In this document: piece after piece, positions 8,120 through 16,643 of the stretch | How positions within the stretch are numbered: position 1 is the first letter of the stretch | Layout of the letters: each line of letters opens with the position of its first letter | From: Streptomyces formicae | Lineage (GTDB): Bacteria > Actinomycetota > Actinomycetes > Streptomycetales > Streptomycetaceae | Assembly: GCF_002556545.1 (NCBI RefSeq) | Contig: NZ_CP022685.1 | Span: forward strand, 3,534,001-3,598,000 | Direction: 5' to 3' | Length of the DNA: 64,000 nt | Program-made: the position numbers and the translations under genes | Notes under the pieces: model-generated | Told to the model about the DNA's origin: nothing | Seen by the model: only the letters and a program-made list of their open reading frames with translations | Databases searched by the model: none

Positions 8120-9842
8120 AGCCCCCGCCGCGCTCGTCGTCCTCGGCGTCGTCGTCGTTCTTGCTCAGCCGGTCGTCGGACTGCGTCGCGAGCAGCGCCC
8201 GCAGCCGTCCCTTGTGGCGCTCCTCCTGCACCCCGAACTGCTCCCAGGTACTGGTCAGTTCCCACTGTGCGAGGAACGCCGCCTGGCTGTCCGCGTAGTA
8301 CTTGCTGTCCTTGCGGAACCGGTGCTCGAAGACCATCAGGCCCCTGCGCGTGCGGTGCTGGGGGTTCGTGGTGATGTACGGCTCGAAGAAGCTGACCTCC
8401 GAGGTGATCAGCGTCGACCCGGAGAGATCGGTGGGGGTCAGCTTCAGCTCCACCTGCCCGGGGAACTCCTTGCGCAGCGCGAGATAGGAACGGATCACCG
8501 GCACATAGGTCTTGCGGTAATAGTCGCTCGCCTTCACCCGGTCCACGATGTTCTCGCAGGCCCGGTCCGATTCCGTGCCGTGGTGCATGAAGATCGCGAG
8601 ATTGTTCCAGGGACTGCTGAGGATCACGTGGAAAAGGACACCGCGTTGCAGCGCCTTCCTGATCTGCCAGTAGAAGATGTCCAGGTCGTCGAGGAAATAC
8701 GAGGCTCCCGCGTGCGCGATGAGTCGGATGACATTCAGCTCCGCGTCGATCGCCTGCCGCTTCGCCTCATTGCGGAGGTCGTTCTGCTGGGGCGTATAGG
8801 TGCGATCGATGAGGTACGGCAGATCGTCCGGCTGCACGGTCGCTTCCCGTAAATGCGCGAGCGCCTCCCTGATCGCCAGCGTCTGGGCATGGCCGCGGCC
8901 GAGCACGTCCACCGCCATCTCCTCGGCGGTCTCCAGCAGGCACACGGCACGCTGCCTGCGCAGCAGACTGCCGGAGCCGCCGCTCGCCGCGTCGAACTCG
9001 GCCACCGCCAGGGCCGCCTGGGACACGATGGTCTCGCGGTGGCGCGCCCCGAGGAGGGCCGACGCGTTCAGCTTGACGATCTCCATCTCGCCCAGCTGGT
9101 GCTCGCTGCGCTCCACGTCGTGACTCGCGGCGGCCTTCTCGTACTTCGCCGTGGCCAGCGCGCGCCGCGCGGCGATCGCCGTGGGGTGGTCGCCGCCCTT
9201 GAGGCGGATGACGTCGTCGGACGACTGGTCGAACTGCTCCATGGCGGAGTCGAGTTGGGTGATGTCCGCACGCTCCCTTGCGACTTCGAGGAGCACCCAG
9301 TCCGCGGTCATCCGCGCCTCGCGGTCCTCGTCGCCCCCGTACGTGTCCAGCTCCCGCAGCGCCTTGCCCGCCCAGACCTCGGCGTCCGCGATGTGCCCCA
9401 TGCGCAGGCTCACGGCGCCCAAGTTGGCCAGTATCCTGCCCCGTTCGGGTACGTCGCTGCCCCACTTGGCCCTGCTCAGGGCACAGCACAGGATGAGCCT
9501 CGACCGTTCCAGCTCGCCGTGTTCGGCGAACAGCGCGCCCAGTTCGTTCCAGACGGAGGCCCCGTACACCTCGCGGTCCGCCTCCGATATCTCCATGTGC
9601 CGCAGCGTCATGCCCGCCACGTTCAAGGAGAGCGTCTTCATGCCGAGAGCGCCGAGCAGCTTGGCGAGGTGGGTGAGTTGCTCGGCGAAGCCCTGCTGGG
9701 ACTCGGCGGCCGGCTCCGGCCTGCCGACGTACTTCACGTAGTCCGCGAGGCGGTCCCTGTCGCTCCTGCGTGGTGCGGACGGCGCGAGGAGCATCTCCTC
9801 GGCGACCGCGATGGCGTGATCCAGGTATTCGGTCGTGGTCAT
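8091..9842 (-). CDS. TPR-repeat protein with C-terminal PLD-like domain
   Basis: This 583-aa protein has two visible halves. Residues 1 to about 345 are helical repeats of tetratricopeptide type (for example VWNELGALFAEHGELERSRLIL and RILANLGAVSLRMGHIADAEVWA). Residues about 365-560 look like a phospholipase-D-fold domain of the kind found at the C-terminus of some XRE regulators and STAND proteins: VIRLIAHAGASYF, then RGVLFHVILSSP. No HKD active-site motif is present, so it should be inactive as a phosphodiesterase and may bind nucleotide or peptide. The tail is acidic then Gly-rich. Start ATG at 9842 with AGGAGG upstream. It lies directly downstream of the trypsin-fold gene and the two probably form an operon. 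Function unknown; a signalling or conflict role is inferred. Confidence 0.65.
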   Translation of the reverse strand: MTTTEYLDHAIAVAEEMLLAPSAPRRSDRDRLADYVKYVGRPEPAAESQQGFAEQLTHLAKLLGALGMKTLSLNVAGMTLRHMEISEADREVYGASVWNELGALFAEHGELERSRLILCCALSRAKWGSDVPERGRILANLGAVSLRMGHIADAEVWAGKALRELDTYGGDEDREARMTADWVLLEVARERADITQLDSAMEQFDQSSDDVIRLKGGDHPTAIAARRALATAKYEKAAASHDVERSEHQLGEMEIVKLNASALLGARHRETIVSQAALAVAEFDAASGGSGSLLRRQRAVCLLETAEEMAVDVLGRGHAQTLAIREALAHLREATVQPDDLPYLIDRTYTPQQNDLRNEAKRQAIDAELNVIRLIAHAGASYFLDDLDIFYWQIRKALQRGVLFHVILSSPWNNLAIFMHHGTESDRACENIVDRVKASDYYRKTYVPVIRSYLALRKEFPGQVELKLTPTDLSGSTLITSEVSFFEPYITTNPQHRTRRGLMVFEHRFRKDSKYYADSQAAFLAQWELTSTWEQFGVQEERHKGRLRALLATQSDDRLSKNDDDAEDDERGGGFTGGAGRRS

Positions 9843-9891
9843 GGTTGTTCCTCCTGGGGTGCCGCCGGCCCGCTGCCGGTCGGGCGCGGTA

Positions 9892-10647
9892 TCAGCGGCG
9901 CTTCCACGGCAGTCTCACCACGGACGAGTAGCCCGCCCGGTCGAGGGCGTCTCTCGCCGCGGCCCTGCTCCGCATGTCGTCCACCGATTCGATGGGCTCC
10001 AGGCGGTAAGGGCTCACGGACAGGGGGTAGGGGTCCCTGCCCAGGTCCTCGATGCGGAAGCGCCCGAACCGTCGGACGGCCTCCCGCACGGTGCCCGCGT
10101 AGACCGTCTTCGGGTCGGGGCCCGCTCCTGGCCGCAGTTTGACGATGAGCCCGAGGACGACGGGCGGCCGATAGGGGTCCCCGCGTTCCACGGGACTCCC
10201 GGCGAACCTGCCGTAATCATCTGGTACCCGGTAGCAGTCGAGGCGCAACGCGCAGACCCGGGCCCCGTCCTTCGTGCTCCGGTACGGGCTGGCGACTTCG
10301 GCGACGCTGCCCCTCAAGTCGTTCCCGGTGTCCGGCAGTTGATGGGTCGCCTGCCACAGCTCGCCCTCGCGCGCCTCGTCGAAGCACACTCCGGGGAGCT
10401 GGACGTCCTCGTCCTTGTGGAAGATGAGCCTCAGCAGCGCGAGGTCGGAGAGGTCGTCGTACTCCTGCACCTCGCCCATGGCCTGCTTGCCGTCCGGCAG
10501 ACAGAGCCGCACCGCCGACCTGCCCTCGAGTTCGTTCGCCTCCAGGCAGTGCGCGGCGGTGAGGGCGAAATCCCGGGTGAGCCGCACGCCGGACCCCAGC
10601 CGGCAGTCGTCCCGGTAGATTTCTATGAAGTACTCGTCATAAACCAC
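9892..10647 (-). CDS. Trypsin-fold protein lacking the catalytic serine
   Basis: The 251-aa product carries the chymotrypsin-fold landmarks. GSGVRLTRDFALTAAHCL at about residues 18-35 includes the histidine, and DLSDLALLRL includes the aspartate. At the nucleophile position the expected GDSGSPV reads GRFAGSPV, so the serine is replaced by alanine. There is no signal peptide, so it should be cytosolic. The C-terminal 60 residues are outside the protease fold and unrecognised. Start GTG at 10647; a weak GGGGGGTGA precedes it. It is 49 bp upstream of the TPR/PLD-like gene. Cytosolic trypsin-like domains are common in actinobacterial conflict and signalling cassettes; here the domain may bind rather than cut. 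Confidence 0.7.
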   Translation of the reverse strand: MVYDEYFIEIYRDDCRLGSGVRLTRDFALTAAHCLEANELEGRSAVRLCLPDGKQAMGEVQEYDDLSDLALLRLIFHKDEDVQLPGVCFDEAREGELWQATHQLPDTGNDLRGSVAEVASPYRSTKDGARVCALRLDCYRVPDDYGRFAGSPVERGDPYRPPVVLGLIVKLRPGAGPDPKTVYAGTVREAVRRFGRFRIEDLGRDPYPLSVSPYRLEPIESVDDMRSRAAARDALDRAGYSSVVRLPWKRR

Positions 10648-10785
10648 GGGTCACCCCCCGTACCGACCCCCTGAGCGAACCCCCGCTTTCGCCCGGAAGA
10701 CGCCATGGTAGCCAGGAACGGTTTCCTCGGCGCCGCGCTGTGCGCGCTTCTTGGGGAATATGCCGGAAGAAAGGCCGAATACCGT

Positions 10786-10798
10786 TGCCGTTACGGCA
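10786..10798. promoter_or_regulatory. Perfect 13-bp palindrome upstream of the trypsin-fold gene
   Basis: TGCCGT-T-ACGGCA lies in the 242-bp gap between the small membrane-protein gene and the trypsin-fold gene, about 140 bp before the latter's start. It could be an operator. No other element is evident in this gap. Confidence 0.3.
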
Positions 10799-10889
10799 CG
10801 TTGGGCCTTTTCCGCCCCGTGAATCACAGTCGCCCGCACCACTCCGCGATCAACCGGAAGAGCCCGCGCTTTCACTGCCGCGGCCCCGG

Positions 10890-11456
10890 TCAGTTCCCGA
10901 TCCCGCGTCTCCTGCGCCAGGCGTGCCGCTCCCGCACCTTCCACCACCCGGGGGGCGGTTCGACGTGCACGTCGGCCCTCAGCAGCCCGATGACGCGGCT
11001 CTCCGCCTCACGTGACACCCGCACGCAGTCCAGGAACCGCACCCACCTCGGGTCGGACGCGCTGCGCCGGGGGTTGGTCTCCCGCTGGGTGCGCCAGGCG
11101 CCCCAGGCCGTGTTCCAGCCATCCAGCGCCTCGGACACCCGCTCACAGGCCTCCAGGAGTTCATCGGTCCCGTAGATGTCCATGCGGGCCACCAGCGCGG
11201 GCATGTCGCCCAGGGGGTCGGGATCACCGGGCTCCCGCTCGGGGAACCTGCCGCTCTCCTCGACCTCGTCGCGCAGGTGCCCGATCCGGTGCATCACGAT
11301 CACGGCCTCGTCGTAGACGCCACGGCGGCGCTCCCAGACGCGGCTCTCGTGCTCGCGCCTGCTCGTGGCGCGCTGGATGTACCAGGCACTGGAGAACGTG
11401 GCGAGGGATCCCAGCGCCGTGCCGGTGAGCGCGGCTTCGACCGCAGTCAGTCCCAC
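10890..11456 (-). CDS. Small membrane-anchored hypothetical protein
   Basis: A protein of about 188 aa begins with one hydrophobic segment (ALTGTALGSLATFSSAWYI) followed by a charged alpha-helical cytosolic region containing RRREHE-like and ERRRGVYDEAVIVMHRIGHLRDEVEE stretches. I do not recognise a family. The start is uncertain: in-frame GTG codons exist at 11456 and 11471, and the frame stays open to 11519. Similar single-helix proteins are common in streptomycete accessory blocks. It shares strand with the trypsin-fold and TPR/PLD-like genes downstream and may be part of that unit. Confidence 0.55.
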   Translation of the reverse strand: MGLTAVEAALTGTALGSLATFSSAWYIQRATSRREHESRVWERRRGVYDEAVIVMHRIGHLRDEVEESGRFPEREPGDPDPLGDMPALVARMDIYGTDELLEACERVSEALDGWNTAWGAWRTQRETNPRRSASDPRWVRFLDCVRVSREAESRVIGLLRADVHVEPPPGWWKVRERHAWRRRRGIGN

Positions 11457-11540
11457 GGCGCCATCATGCACCGGCAGCCCGCCGGGCGGCAGCCCTCGCT
11501 CCCGGCGCACGGGAGTCAACTGCCGCCACGGCGGAGGCGG

Positions 11541-12398
11541 TTACGCGTCCTTCAGCTCCTGCCGCTGACGCCCGAGTCCCTCGATCTCCAGCTCCACGAC
11601 GTCACCGGCGCGCAGATAGGGCTTCGGCTCGGGCTGGCCCATCGCCACGCCCGCGGGCGTACCGGTGTTGATGACGTCGCCCGGGTACAGCGTCATGAAC
11701 TGGCTGACGTAGCGCACCACTTCGGCGACCGGGAAGATCTGGTCGGCGGTGCTGCCGTCCTGCTTCAGCTCGCCGTTGACCCAGAGCCTGAGGGCCAGCG
11801 CCTGCGGGTCGGGCACCTCGTCCGCGGTGACCAGCCAGGGGCCCAGCGGGTTGAACGTCTCGCAGTTCTTGCCCTTGTCCCAGGTGCCCCCGCGCTCGAT
11901 CTGGAACTCGCGCTCGGACACGTCGTGCGCCACCGCGTACCCGGCGACGTGCGCGAGCGCCTCCTCGTGCGACTCCAGGTAGCGCGCCGTACGTCCGATG
12001 ACCACGGCGAGCTCGACCTCCCAGTCCGTCTTCACCGAGCGGCGCGGCACCAGGACGGTGTCGTCGGGGCCGACCACCGTGTCCGCCGCCTTGAAGAAGA
12101 CGACGGGCTCGGCGGGCGGCTCCGCGCCCGTCTCCGCCGCGTGGTCGTGGTAGTTGAGGCCGATGCAGACGACCTTGCCCACGCGCCCGACCGGCGGCCC
12201 CACACGCAGCCCGTCGGCCGGGAGTACGGGCAGGTCACCGGCTTCCGCGGCGGCCCTGATCCGGCCGAGGGCCTCCGCGTCGGCGAGCACCGCGCCGTCG
12301 ATGTCGGCGACCACCCCCGACAGGTCCCGCAGGGCCCCCTCGGCGTCGAGCAGCGCCGGACGCTCCGCGCCTGCCGTACCGACTCGCAGCAGCTTCAT
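11541..12398 (-). CDS. Fumarylacetoacetate hydrolase-family protein
   Basis: The 285-aa product has the FAH fold (PF01557): GLNYHDHAAE at about residue 78, the metal ligands in DWEVELAVVIG (E-x-E) near 120, and GDVINTGTPAGVAMG near 250. Members cleave or isomerise beta-diketo acids in aromatic or sugar acid breakdown, using a divalent metal. The short N-terminal domain starting MKLLRVG is typical of the 2-hydroxyhepta-2,4-diene-1,7-dioate isomerase/ureidoglycolate-lyase-like branch. The ATG at 12398 lacks alternatives, and the longer upstream frame belongs to the shadow of yidC. No pathway partner lies beside it, so the substrate is open. Confidence 0.85.
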   Translation of the reverse strand: MKLLRVGTAGAERPALLDAEGALRDLSGVVADIDGAVLADAEALGRIRAAAEAGDLPVLPADGLRVGPPVGRVGKVVCIGLNYHDHAAETGAEPPAEPVVFFKAADTVVGPDDTVLVPRRSVKTDWEVELAVVIGRTARYLESHEEALAHVAGYAVAHDVSEREFQIERGGTWDKGKNCETFNPLGPWLVTADEVPDPQALALRLWVNGELKQDGSTADQIFPVAEVVRYVSQFMTLYPGDVINTGTPAGVAMGQPEPKPYLRAGDVVELEIEGLGRQRQELKDA

Positions 12399-12511
12399 GG
12401 TCAGACTCCATTCCTTCGGTAGCCCGGCCGATGGGTTGCGGCCATCGGAGGTTTGGTCGATCGTCCAAGGTCCCCGTCCGCTCCGCAAGACCTCGTTCAC
12501 GTACTGGACTG

Positions 12512-13279
12512 TTACGCGGCGGTAGCCAGCGCCCCCGCGCCCGCGGGCATGTCGCGGTACAGCACGGCCCGCTCGACCGCGCTCCAGGTCGTGCTGGTCA
12601 CCACGTACAGCGCCGCGGCCAGCGGGACCACGGCCACCGTGAACAGAGTCATGAACGACATCAGCGGCATGACCTTGGTCATCGCGGCCATGCCCGGCAT
12701 CGGCTGGTCCCCGGCCCCGGTCCCCGGCTGCGGGTTGGCGGCCATCTGCCGCTTGGTGCGCCGGAAGTTGAACGTGGCGACGGCCGCGACGATCGCGAAC
12801 AGCGCGAGGTAGACGAGCCCCTGCGCCCCGAAGACCCCGCCGTCGGAGAGCGCGTCCGCCCAGCGCCCGCCGAGCGGCGCCGCGAAGAGCGTGTGGTCGA
12901 GCAGCGTGTTCGCCTCGCCGCCGATGCTGGAGTTGGAGAAGAGGTGGTAGAGCAGGAAGAAGGCGGGCAGCTGGAAGAGGCTCGGCAGGCACCCGGAGAG
13001 CGGCGAGACCTTCTCCTTCCTGTGCAGTTCCATGACCGCCTTCTGCAGCTTCTCCGGGTTCTTGGAGTGCTTCTTGCGCAGCTCCGCGATCTGCGGGGAG
13101 AGCTTGGCGCGCGCCTTCTGACCGCGGGCCGACGCCCGCGACAGGGGGTGGACGAGGAGGCGTACGCAGGCGGTGAACAGGACGATCGCGGCGGCGGTCG
13201 CCGAGGCGTGGAAGAGCGGGTCGAGCGCGTCGGCGAGGTGCTCGACCAGACTGGCGAACACGGACATGAAAGCGGACAT
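12512..13279 (-). CDS. yidC: YidC/Oxa1-family membrane insertase (second copy type)
   Basis: This 255-aa polytopic protein shows the Oxa1/YidC layout without the large periplasmic domain: a first helix, the basic loop RASARGQKARAKL, and the coiled C1 region PQIAELRKKHSKNPEKLQKAVMEL. The later helices carry SGCLPSLFQLPAFFLLYHLF and MPLMSFMTLFTVAVVPLAAALYVVTSTTWS. The membrane arginine in ACVRLLVHPL corresponds to the conserved positive residue of the insertion groove. It lacks the oriC-linked neighbours rnpA, rpmH and jag, so it is an extra paralogue. Start ATG at 13279 with GGAGGG upstream. It lies downstream of the DUF6412 gene, the usual pairing in Streptomyces. Confidence 0.9.
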   Translation of the reverse strand: MSAFMSVFASLVEHLADALDPLFHASATAAAIVLFTACVRLLVHPLSRASARGQKARAKLSPQIAELRKKHSKNPEKLQKAVMELHRKEKVSPLSGCLPSLFQLPAFFLLYHLFSNSSIGGEANTLLDHTLFAAPLGGRWADALSDGGVFGAQGLVYLALFAIVAAVATFNFRRTKRQMAANPQPGTGAGDQPMPGMAAMTKVMPLMSFMTLFTVAVVPLAAALYVVTSTTWSAVERAVLYRDMPAGAGALATAA

Positions 13280-13431
13280 GGAGAAGCCCTCCGAGGGTTT
13301 CGTCGTGCCGGGAGGCGAAGCGGAAGAAGTCGCGTCGGCGTGACGACCCACGAGGGGCGGTGGTGCGTGCGGTAGTGGTGGTGCGGGGTGGCGGTTGCGA
13401 GCGTCCCGCTCTCCCCGCCGTGCGCCTGCCC

Positions 13432-13752
13432 CTACGCGGCCGTCAGGAGGGCACGGCCGGGTGCTCGGGGCCGTGGACGGCCCGCGGCGTCGGGATCGCG
13501 CTGGGGCAGGAAGGCGGTGCGCCGTTCCCGGTCGCGGATGGCCGTGCGCACCTTGGTGCGGGGCACGGCGGGCGCGCAGCGCGCGGCGATCACCGAGCAG
13601 ACGGCGAGCGCGGAGCCGGCCGCGGCGGTCGCGGCGAGGGCGACGGCGGCGGTGAGGCTGCCGGTGTCGACGAGGACGACCTCGACGAGCAGGAAGAGGA
13701 GCAGCAGGGCCGGACGCACGGCCGCTTTCCCGTTCCGGATCACGTCTCGCAT
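13432..13752 (-). CDS. DUF6412 small membrane protein
   Basis: A 106-aa protein with two hydrophobic helices (about residues 14-30 and 34-58) and a conserved C-terminal block PRTKVRTAIRDRERRTAFLPQ followed by DPDAAGRPRPRAPG. That block defines the actinobacterial DUF6412 family, which is regularly encoded next to a YidC paralogue. Start ATG at 13752 behind GGAGGA. The function is unknown; the constant neighbour suggests a role at the membrane insertion site. Confidence 0.75.
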   Translation of the reverse strand: MRDVIRNGKAAVRPALLLLFLLVEVVLVDTGSLTAAVALAATAAAGSALAVCSVIAARCAPAVPRTKVRTAIRDRERRTAFLPQRDPDAAGRPRPRAPGRALLTAA

Positions 13753-13785
13753 GGTCGGTCCTCCTCTCCTCGCGCGCTCAGCGTT

Positions 13786-13805
13786 GTCGTACTGACGTCG
13801 TACTG
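13786..13805. promoter_or_regulatory. Paired 9-bp direct repeat upstream of DUF6412-yidC
   Basis: GTCGTACTG is repeated with a 2-bp gap (13786-13794 and 13797-13805), 34 bp upstream of the DUF6412 start. A TATAAC-like box on the minus strand lies just upstream at about 13812-13817. The arrangement suggests a regulator binding site over the promoter, but no regulator is identified. Confidence 0.35.
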
Positions 13806-13871
13806 CAGGTTATACCGGACGTGCGCGCGGGAGGAGATCCGGGAGGTGACCCGCCTCACGGTGAGCGGAGC

Positions 13872-15398
13872 TCACCGCACCAGGGCCTCCGCGCCGGGCT
13901 CGGTGCCCGGCTCAGGGCCCAGGGGATCACTGGCGAGGACCTCGTGGTCGGGCCGCTCGTCCGGGACACCGGCCGGACCGGCGTACGTCACCGCGAGCGC
14001 GACGGCGAGGTTCGCGGCGAGCGCGATGATCCCCGCGTTCACCCCGAAGACCGGATCGTGCTCGCTGAAGACGAGCGCGCACACGATCGCGACCCCCACC
14101 ACGAGCCCGCTCAGCGCCCCCGCGAGCGTCAGCCGCCGCCAGACGAGACCGAGCAGCAGCATCGGCACGAGCTGCGCCATCCCCTCGTACGAGATCAGGG
14201 AGAGCCGTACGAGGGTGTTGGGCGCCGCGTAGGTGAGCACGAGGGCGAGCGCCCCCGCGACGACGACCACCGCCTGCGAGGCGATCTTCTGCCGCCGCTG
14301 CCCGCGCCACCGGGGCAGCAGCGAGAGCACGCTGCTGCCCCACATCGTGCCGATGACCAGCATGAACACGGCCATGGGCACGATGGAAGAGAGCGCGGCC
14401 GCGACCCCGATGACGCCGACGGCCCACGCGGGCAGCGAGTCCACCACCAGCTTGAAGAGCGCGAGGTTGGACTCGGCGCCGGTGAGCCCCGGCACGACGA
14501 ACACCGCCGCCATGCCGAGCAGCATGGGGACGAAGAGCAGCACGTTGTAGGCGGGCAGCCAGATGGCGTTGCGCCGCAGGCCGTCCGCGCTGCGCGCGCC
14601 GAGGTACCCGGCGACGGTGGTCGGGAAGATGACGACGGTGAGGGCGTTGAGGAAGGAGGTGGTGGCGAACCACGCCTCCCCGTAAGGACTTTCGCCGCTC
14701 CCCGGCAGCGTGAGCCAGTCGCTCTTCTCGCGCACGATCCGGTCGAGGAAATCCCCGTACCCCTCGAAATAGTGAAGAGGTACGTAGAGGGCGAGAAAGG
14801 CCAGCGTCCCGATGACGAGTACGTCTTTCAGGACGGAGACCCAGGCGCTCCCCCGCAGGCCGCTCACCACCACGAACCCGGTGGTGACCGCGAATCCGAT
14901 GAAATAGGCCCAGTTGAGGCTGATCGCGCCATAACTGATGGTGGACACGACGACGCCCATGCCGGTGATCTGCAGCTGAATGTACGGAAGCAGGAAGACG
15001 GTCACGAGAATCGCGACGCCCGCGCCGAGCCAGGGCCTGGCGAAACGGTGGGCGACCATGTCGCTGATGCTGACGAGGCCGTGCGTGCGGGCGTAGTTCC
15101 AGAGCATCGGGCCGACCACGTATCCGACGGCGTATCCGCAGGACATGTAGGCGACGACGTACAGAACGGGCGCCCCGTAGTTGTACCCCCAGCCCGCGGC
15201 CCCCAGATAACTGAAACTCGTGTACCCCTCCCCCGCCATCAGCACCCAGATGAAGACGGCCCCCAGACTGCGCCCGCCCACCGACCACTCGGTGAGCCCG
15301 CCCTGCCGCCCGCGCCCGCGCACCGCGGCGAGGCCGAGGGCGACGGTGCCGACCATGAAGACGGCGAAGATGCTGGTGGCGACGGCGCCGTCACTCAT
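13872..15398 (-). CDS. Sodium:solute symporter (SSS family)
   Basis: The 508-aa protein has about 13 predicted membrane helices and the SSS (PF00474) signatures: GGRSLGAVFIWVLMAGEGYTSFSYLG near the N-terminus and GLRGSAWVSVLKDVLVIG near residue 205. It should import an organic acid or other small solute with sodium. Substrate specificity is not visible; the family includes acetate, proline and pantothenate carriers. Its ATG overlaps the TGA of the upstream DUF3311 gene (ATGA), an arrangement that recurs in actinobacteria and implies a two-subunit unit. Confidence 0.88.
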   Translation of the reverse strand: MSDGAVATSIFAVFMVGTVALGLAAVRGRGRQGGLTEWSVGGRSLGAVFIWVLMAGEGYTSFSYLGAAGWGYNYGAPVLYVVAYMSCGYAVGYVVGPMLWNYARTHGLVSISDMVAHRFARPWLGAGVAILVTVFLLPYIQLQITGMGVVVSTISYGAISLNWAYFIGFAVTTGFVVVSGLRGSAWVSVLKDVLVIGTLAFLALYVPLHYFEGYGDFLDRIVREKSDWLTLPGSGESPYGEAWFATTSFLNALTVVIFPTTVAGYLGARSADGLRRNAIWLPAYNVLLFVPMLLGMAAVFVVPGLTGAESNLALFKLVVDSLPAWAVGVIGVAAALSSIVPMAVFMLVIGTMWGSSVLSLLPRWRGQRRQKIASQAVVVVAGALALVLTYAAPNTLVRLSLISYEGMAQLVPMLLLGLVWRRLTLAGALSGLVVGVAIVCALVFSEHDPVFGVNAGIIALAANLAVALAVTYAGPAGVPDERPDHEVLASDPLGPEPGTEPGAEALVR

Positions 15399-15628
15399 GC
15401 CCGGCCACCTGCCCCTTCTTCATGTCCCTTCCTCATGGACTGTTTCCGGTCACCGCGACGGGCGAGCCAGACGGAGAACGGCGTCAGCACGGTGGCACCG
15501 AGCAGCCAGAAGAAGAGGAACGGCAGCCCGAAGACGACGGGCCGCAACCGGTTCACGAAGGGCAGCGCGCCGATATAGAGCACGAAGGGAACGAGGAGCC
15601 ACAGCAGGTGCGGACGTCGGGCGATCAC
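15395..15628 (-). CDS. DUF3311 small membrane protein, partner of the SSS transporter
   Basis: A small protein of about 77 aa with two hydrophobic helices (LLWLLVPFVLYIGALPFVN and VVFGLPFLFFWLLGATVLTP), which is the DUF3311 pattern. These proteins are encoded directly upstream of SSS symporters and are likely accessory subunits. A GTG at 15628 preceded by AGGG is the likely start. An ATG at 15685 would give 96 aa but would overlap the end of the sortase gene. Confidence 0.75.
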   Translation of the reverse strand: MIARRPHLLWLLVPFVLYIGALPFVNRLRPVVFGLPFLFFWLLGATVLTPFSVWLARRGDRKQSMRKGHEEGAGGRA

Positions 15629-15651
15629 GAACGACGACCCTATCGGCAGGG

Positions 15652-16485
15652 CTACCGGGGCCGCATGGAACGGAGCTTTCCCCACACCACGAGCCGGTAT
15701 TTCGAGGTGTACTCGGGAGTGCAGGTGGTGAGCGTGATGTAGAACCCCGGCTCGGCGTACCCGTGCCCTTTCCGCACCTCACTGCGCGGCACGCTCCGAA
15801 TGACCCCGCCGTCGCGGGCCGAGGTCCGCGCGAGCGCCTTGTCGACGACGTACGTATAGCGGGCGCTCTTCGTCTCGACGGTCAGCTCGTCCCCCTTCCG
15901 CAGCCGATTGATGTACCGGAACGGCTCCCCATGGGTATTGCGGTGCCCCGCGACCGCGAAGTTCCCGGCTTGACCGGGCTGGGCGGTACGGGGGTAATGC
16001 CCGACGTACCCCTTGTTGAGAACAGCGCTCTTGCTGATGCCTTCGGCGACGGGGACGCGGATGCCGATGCGGGGAATGCGGAGGACGGCGTAGGCCTGGT
16101 CCCATTGAGGCTTGGGGGCGGGTGGGTTGGGGCGGGTGGAGGAGTCGCGCTGACCGGTGACATCGGCGCCGGCATCGGCATCCTCGGCACCGGCATCCTC
16201 GGCACCGACCCTGCCCCCAGTCGACGCATCACCGGCAGCCCCCCTCTCCCCCTCCCTCCCTCTCGCCCTCTCGCTCCCCCACTCCTCCTCAAGAGCGTGG
16301 ACCTTCCTCTCGGCGGCGGCGCGGGCCTGGCGGTTGGTCCACCACAGCTGGTGGGCGACGAGCAGGAGGAGCACGAGGCCGAGGGTGACGGCGACTTCGG
16401 CGCCGTTCCAGAGGAGACGGGCGGCGGGCCCGCGCCGCGCGCGACGCGTCCGGTGCTGCACCACCACAGGAACCCGTTCCCGCAC
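15652..16485 (-). CDS. Class E sortase
   Basis: The 277-aa product has one N-terminal membrane helix (about residues 28-48), a long charged linker rich in Ala, Gly and Asp, and a C-terminal sortase beta-barrel. The catalytic residues are visible: His in FAVAGHRNTHG, Cys in TLTTCTPEY and Arg in YRLVVWG. Class E sortases attach proteins with LAXTG signals to peptidoglycan. A candidate substrate with LARTG lies at 2944-3729. The GTG at 16485 is favoured by GGGAGG 4-5 nt upstream. The DUF3311 and SSS genes follow on the same strand. Confidence 0.87.
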   Translation of the reverse strand: MRERVPVVVQHRTRRARRGPAARLLWNGAEVAVTLGLVLLLLVAHQLWWTNRQARAAAERKVHALEEEWGSERARGREGERGAAGDASTGGRVGAEDAGAEDADAGADVTGQRDSSTRPNPPAPKPQWDQAYAVLRIPRIGIRVPVAEGISKSAVLNKGYVGHYPRTAQPGQAGNFAVAGHRNTHGEPFRYINRLRKGDELTVETKSARYTYVVDKALARTSARDGGVIRSVPRSEVRKGHGYAEPGFYITLTTCTPEYTSKYRLVVWGKLRSMRPR

Positions 16486-16579
16486 GACGCCTCCCTCCCC
16501 GAAGAGGCCCGCACGATAGGCGCTGCCCCCGAAACAATCCATGGCCGGACAAGGACCAAAGCCCAACCGCTCGCTACCC

Positions 16580-16613
16580 GGGCACTGCTGCGGCACTGCT
16601 CCGGCACTGCTCC
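16580..16613. repeat. Triple 11-bp direct repeat in the sortase/SEC-C intergenic region
   Basis: CGGCACTGCTC-like units follow each other three times between the divergent sortase and SEC-C genes. They could form part of the divergent promoter region. No further pattern is seen. Confidence 0.5.
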
Positions 16614-16643
16614 AAACAGGCGCTCGGCAGTACGGTGTCCCGT

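Noticed and set aside
10651..10947. Possible small gene between the trypsin-fold and membrane-protein genes
   Set aside because: The frame has no ribosome site, no coding pattern, and overlaps the end of the better supported gene.
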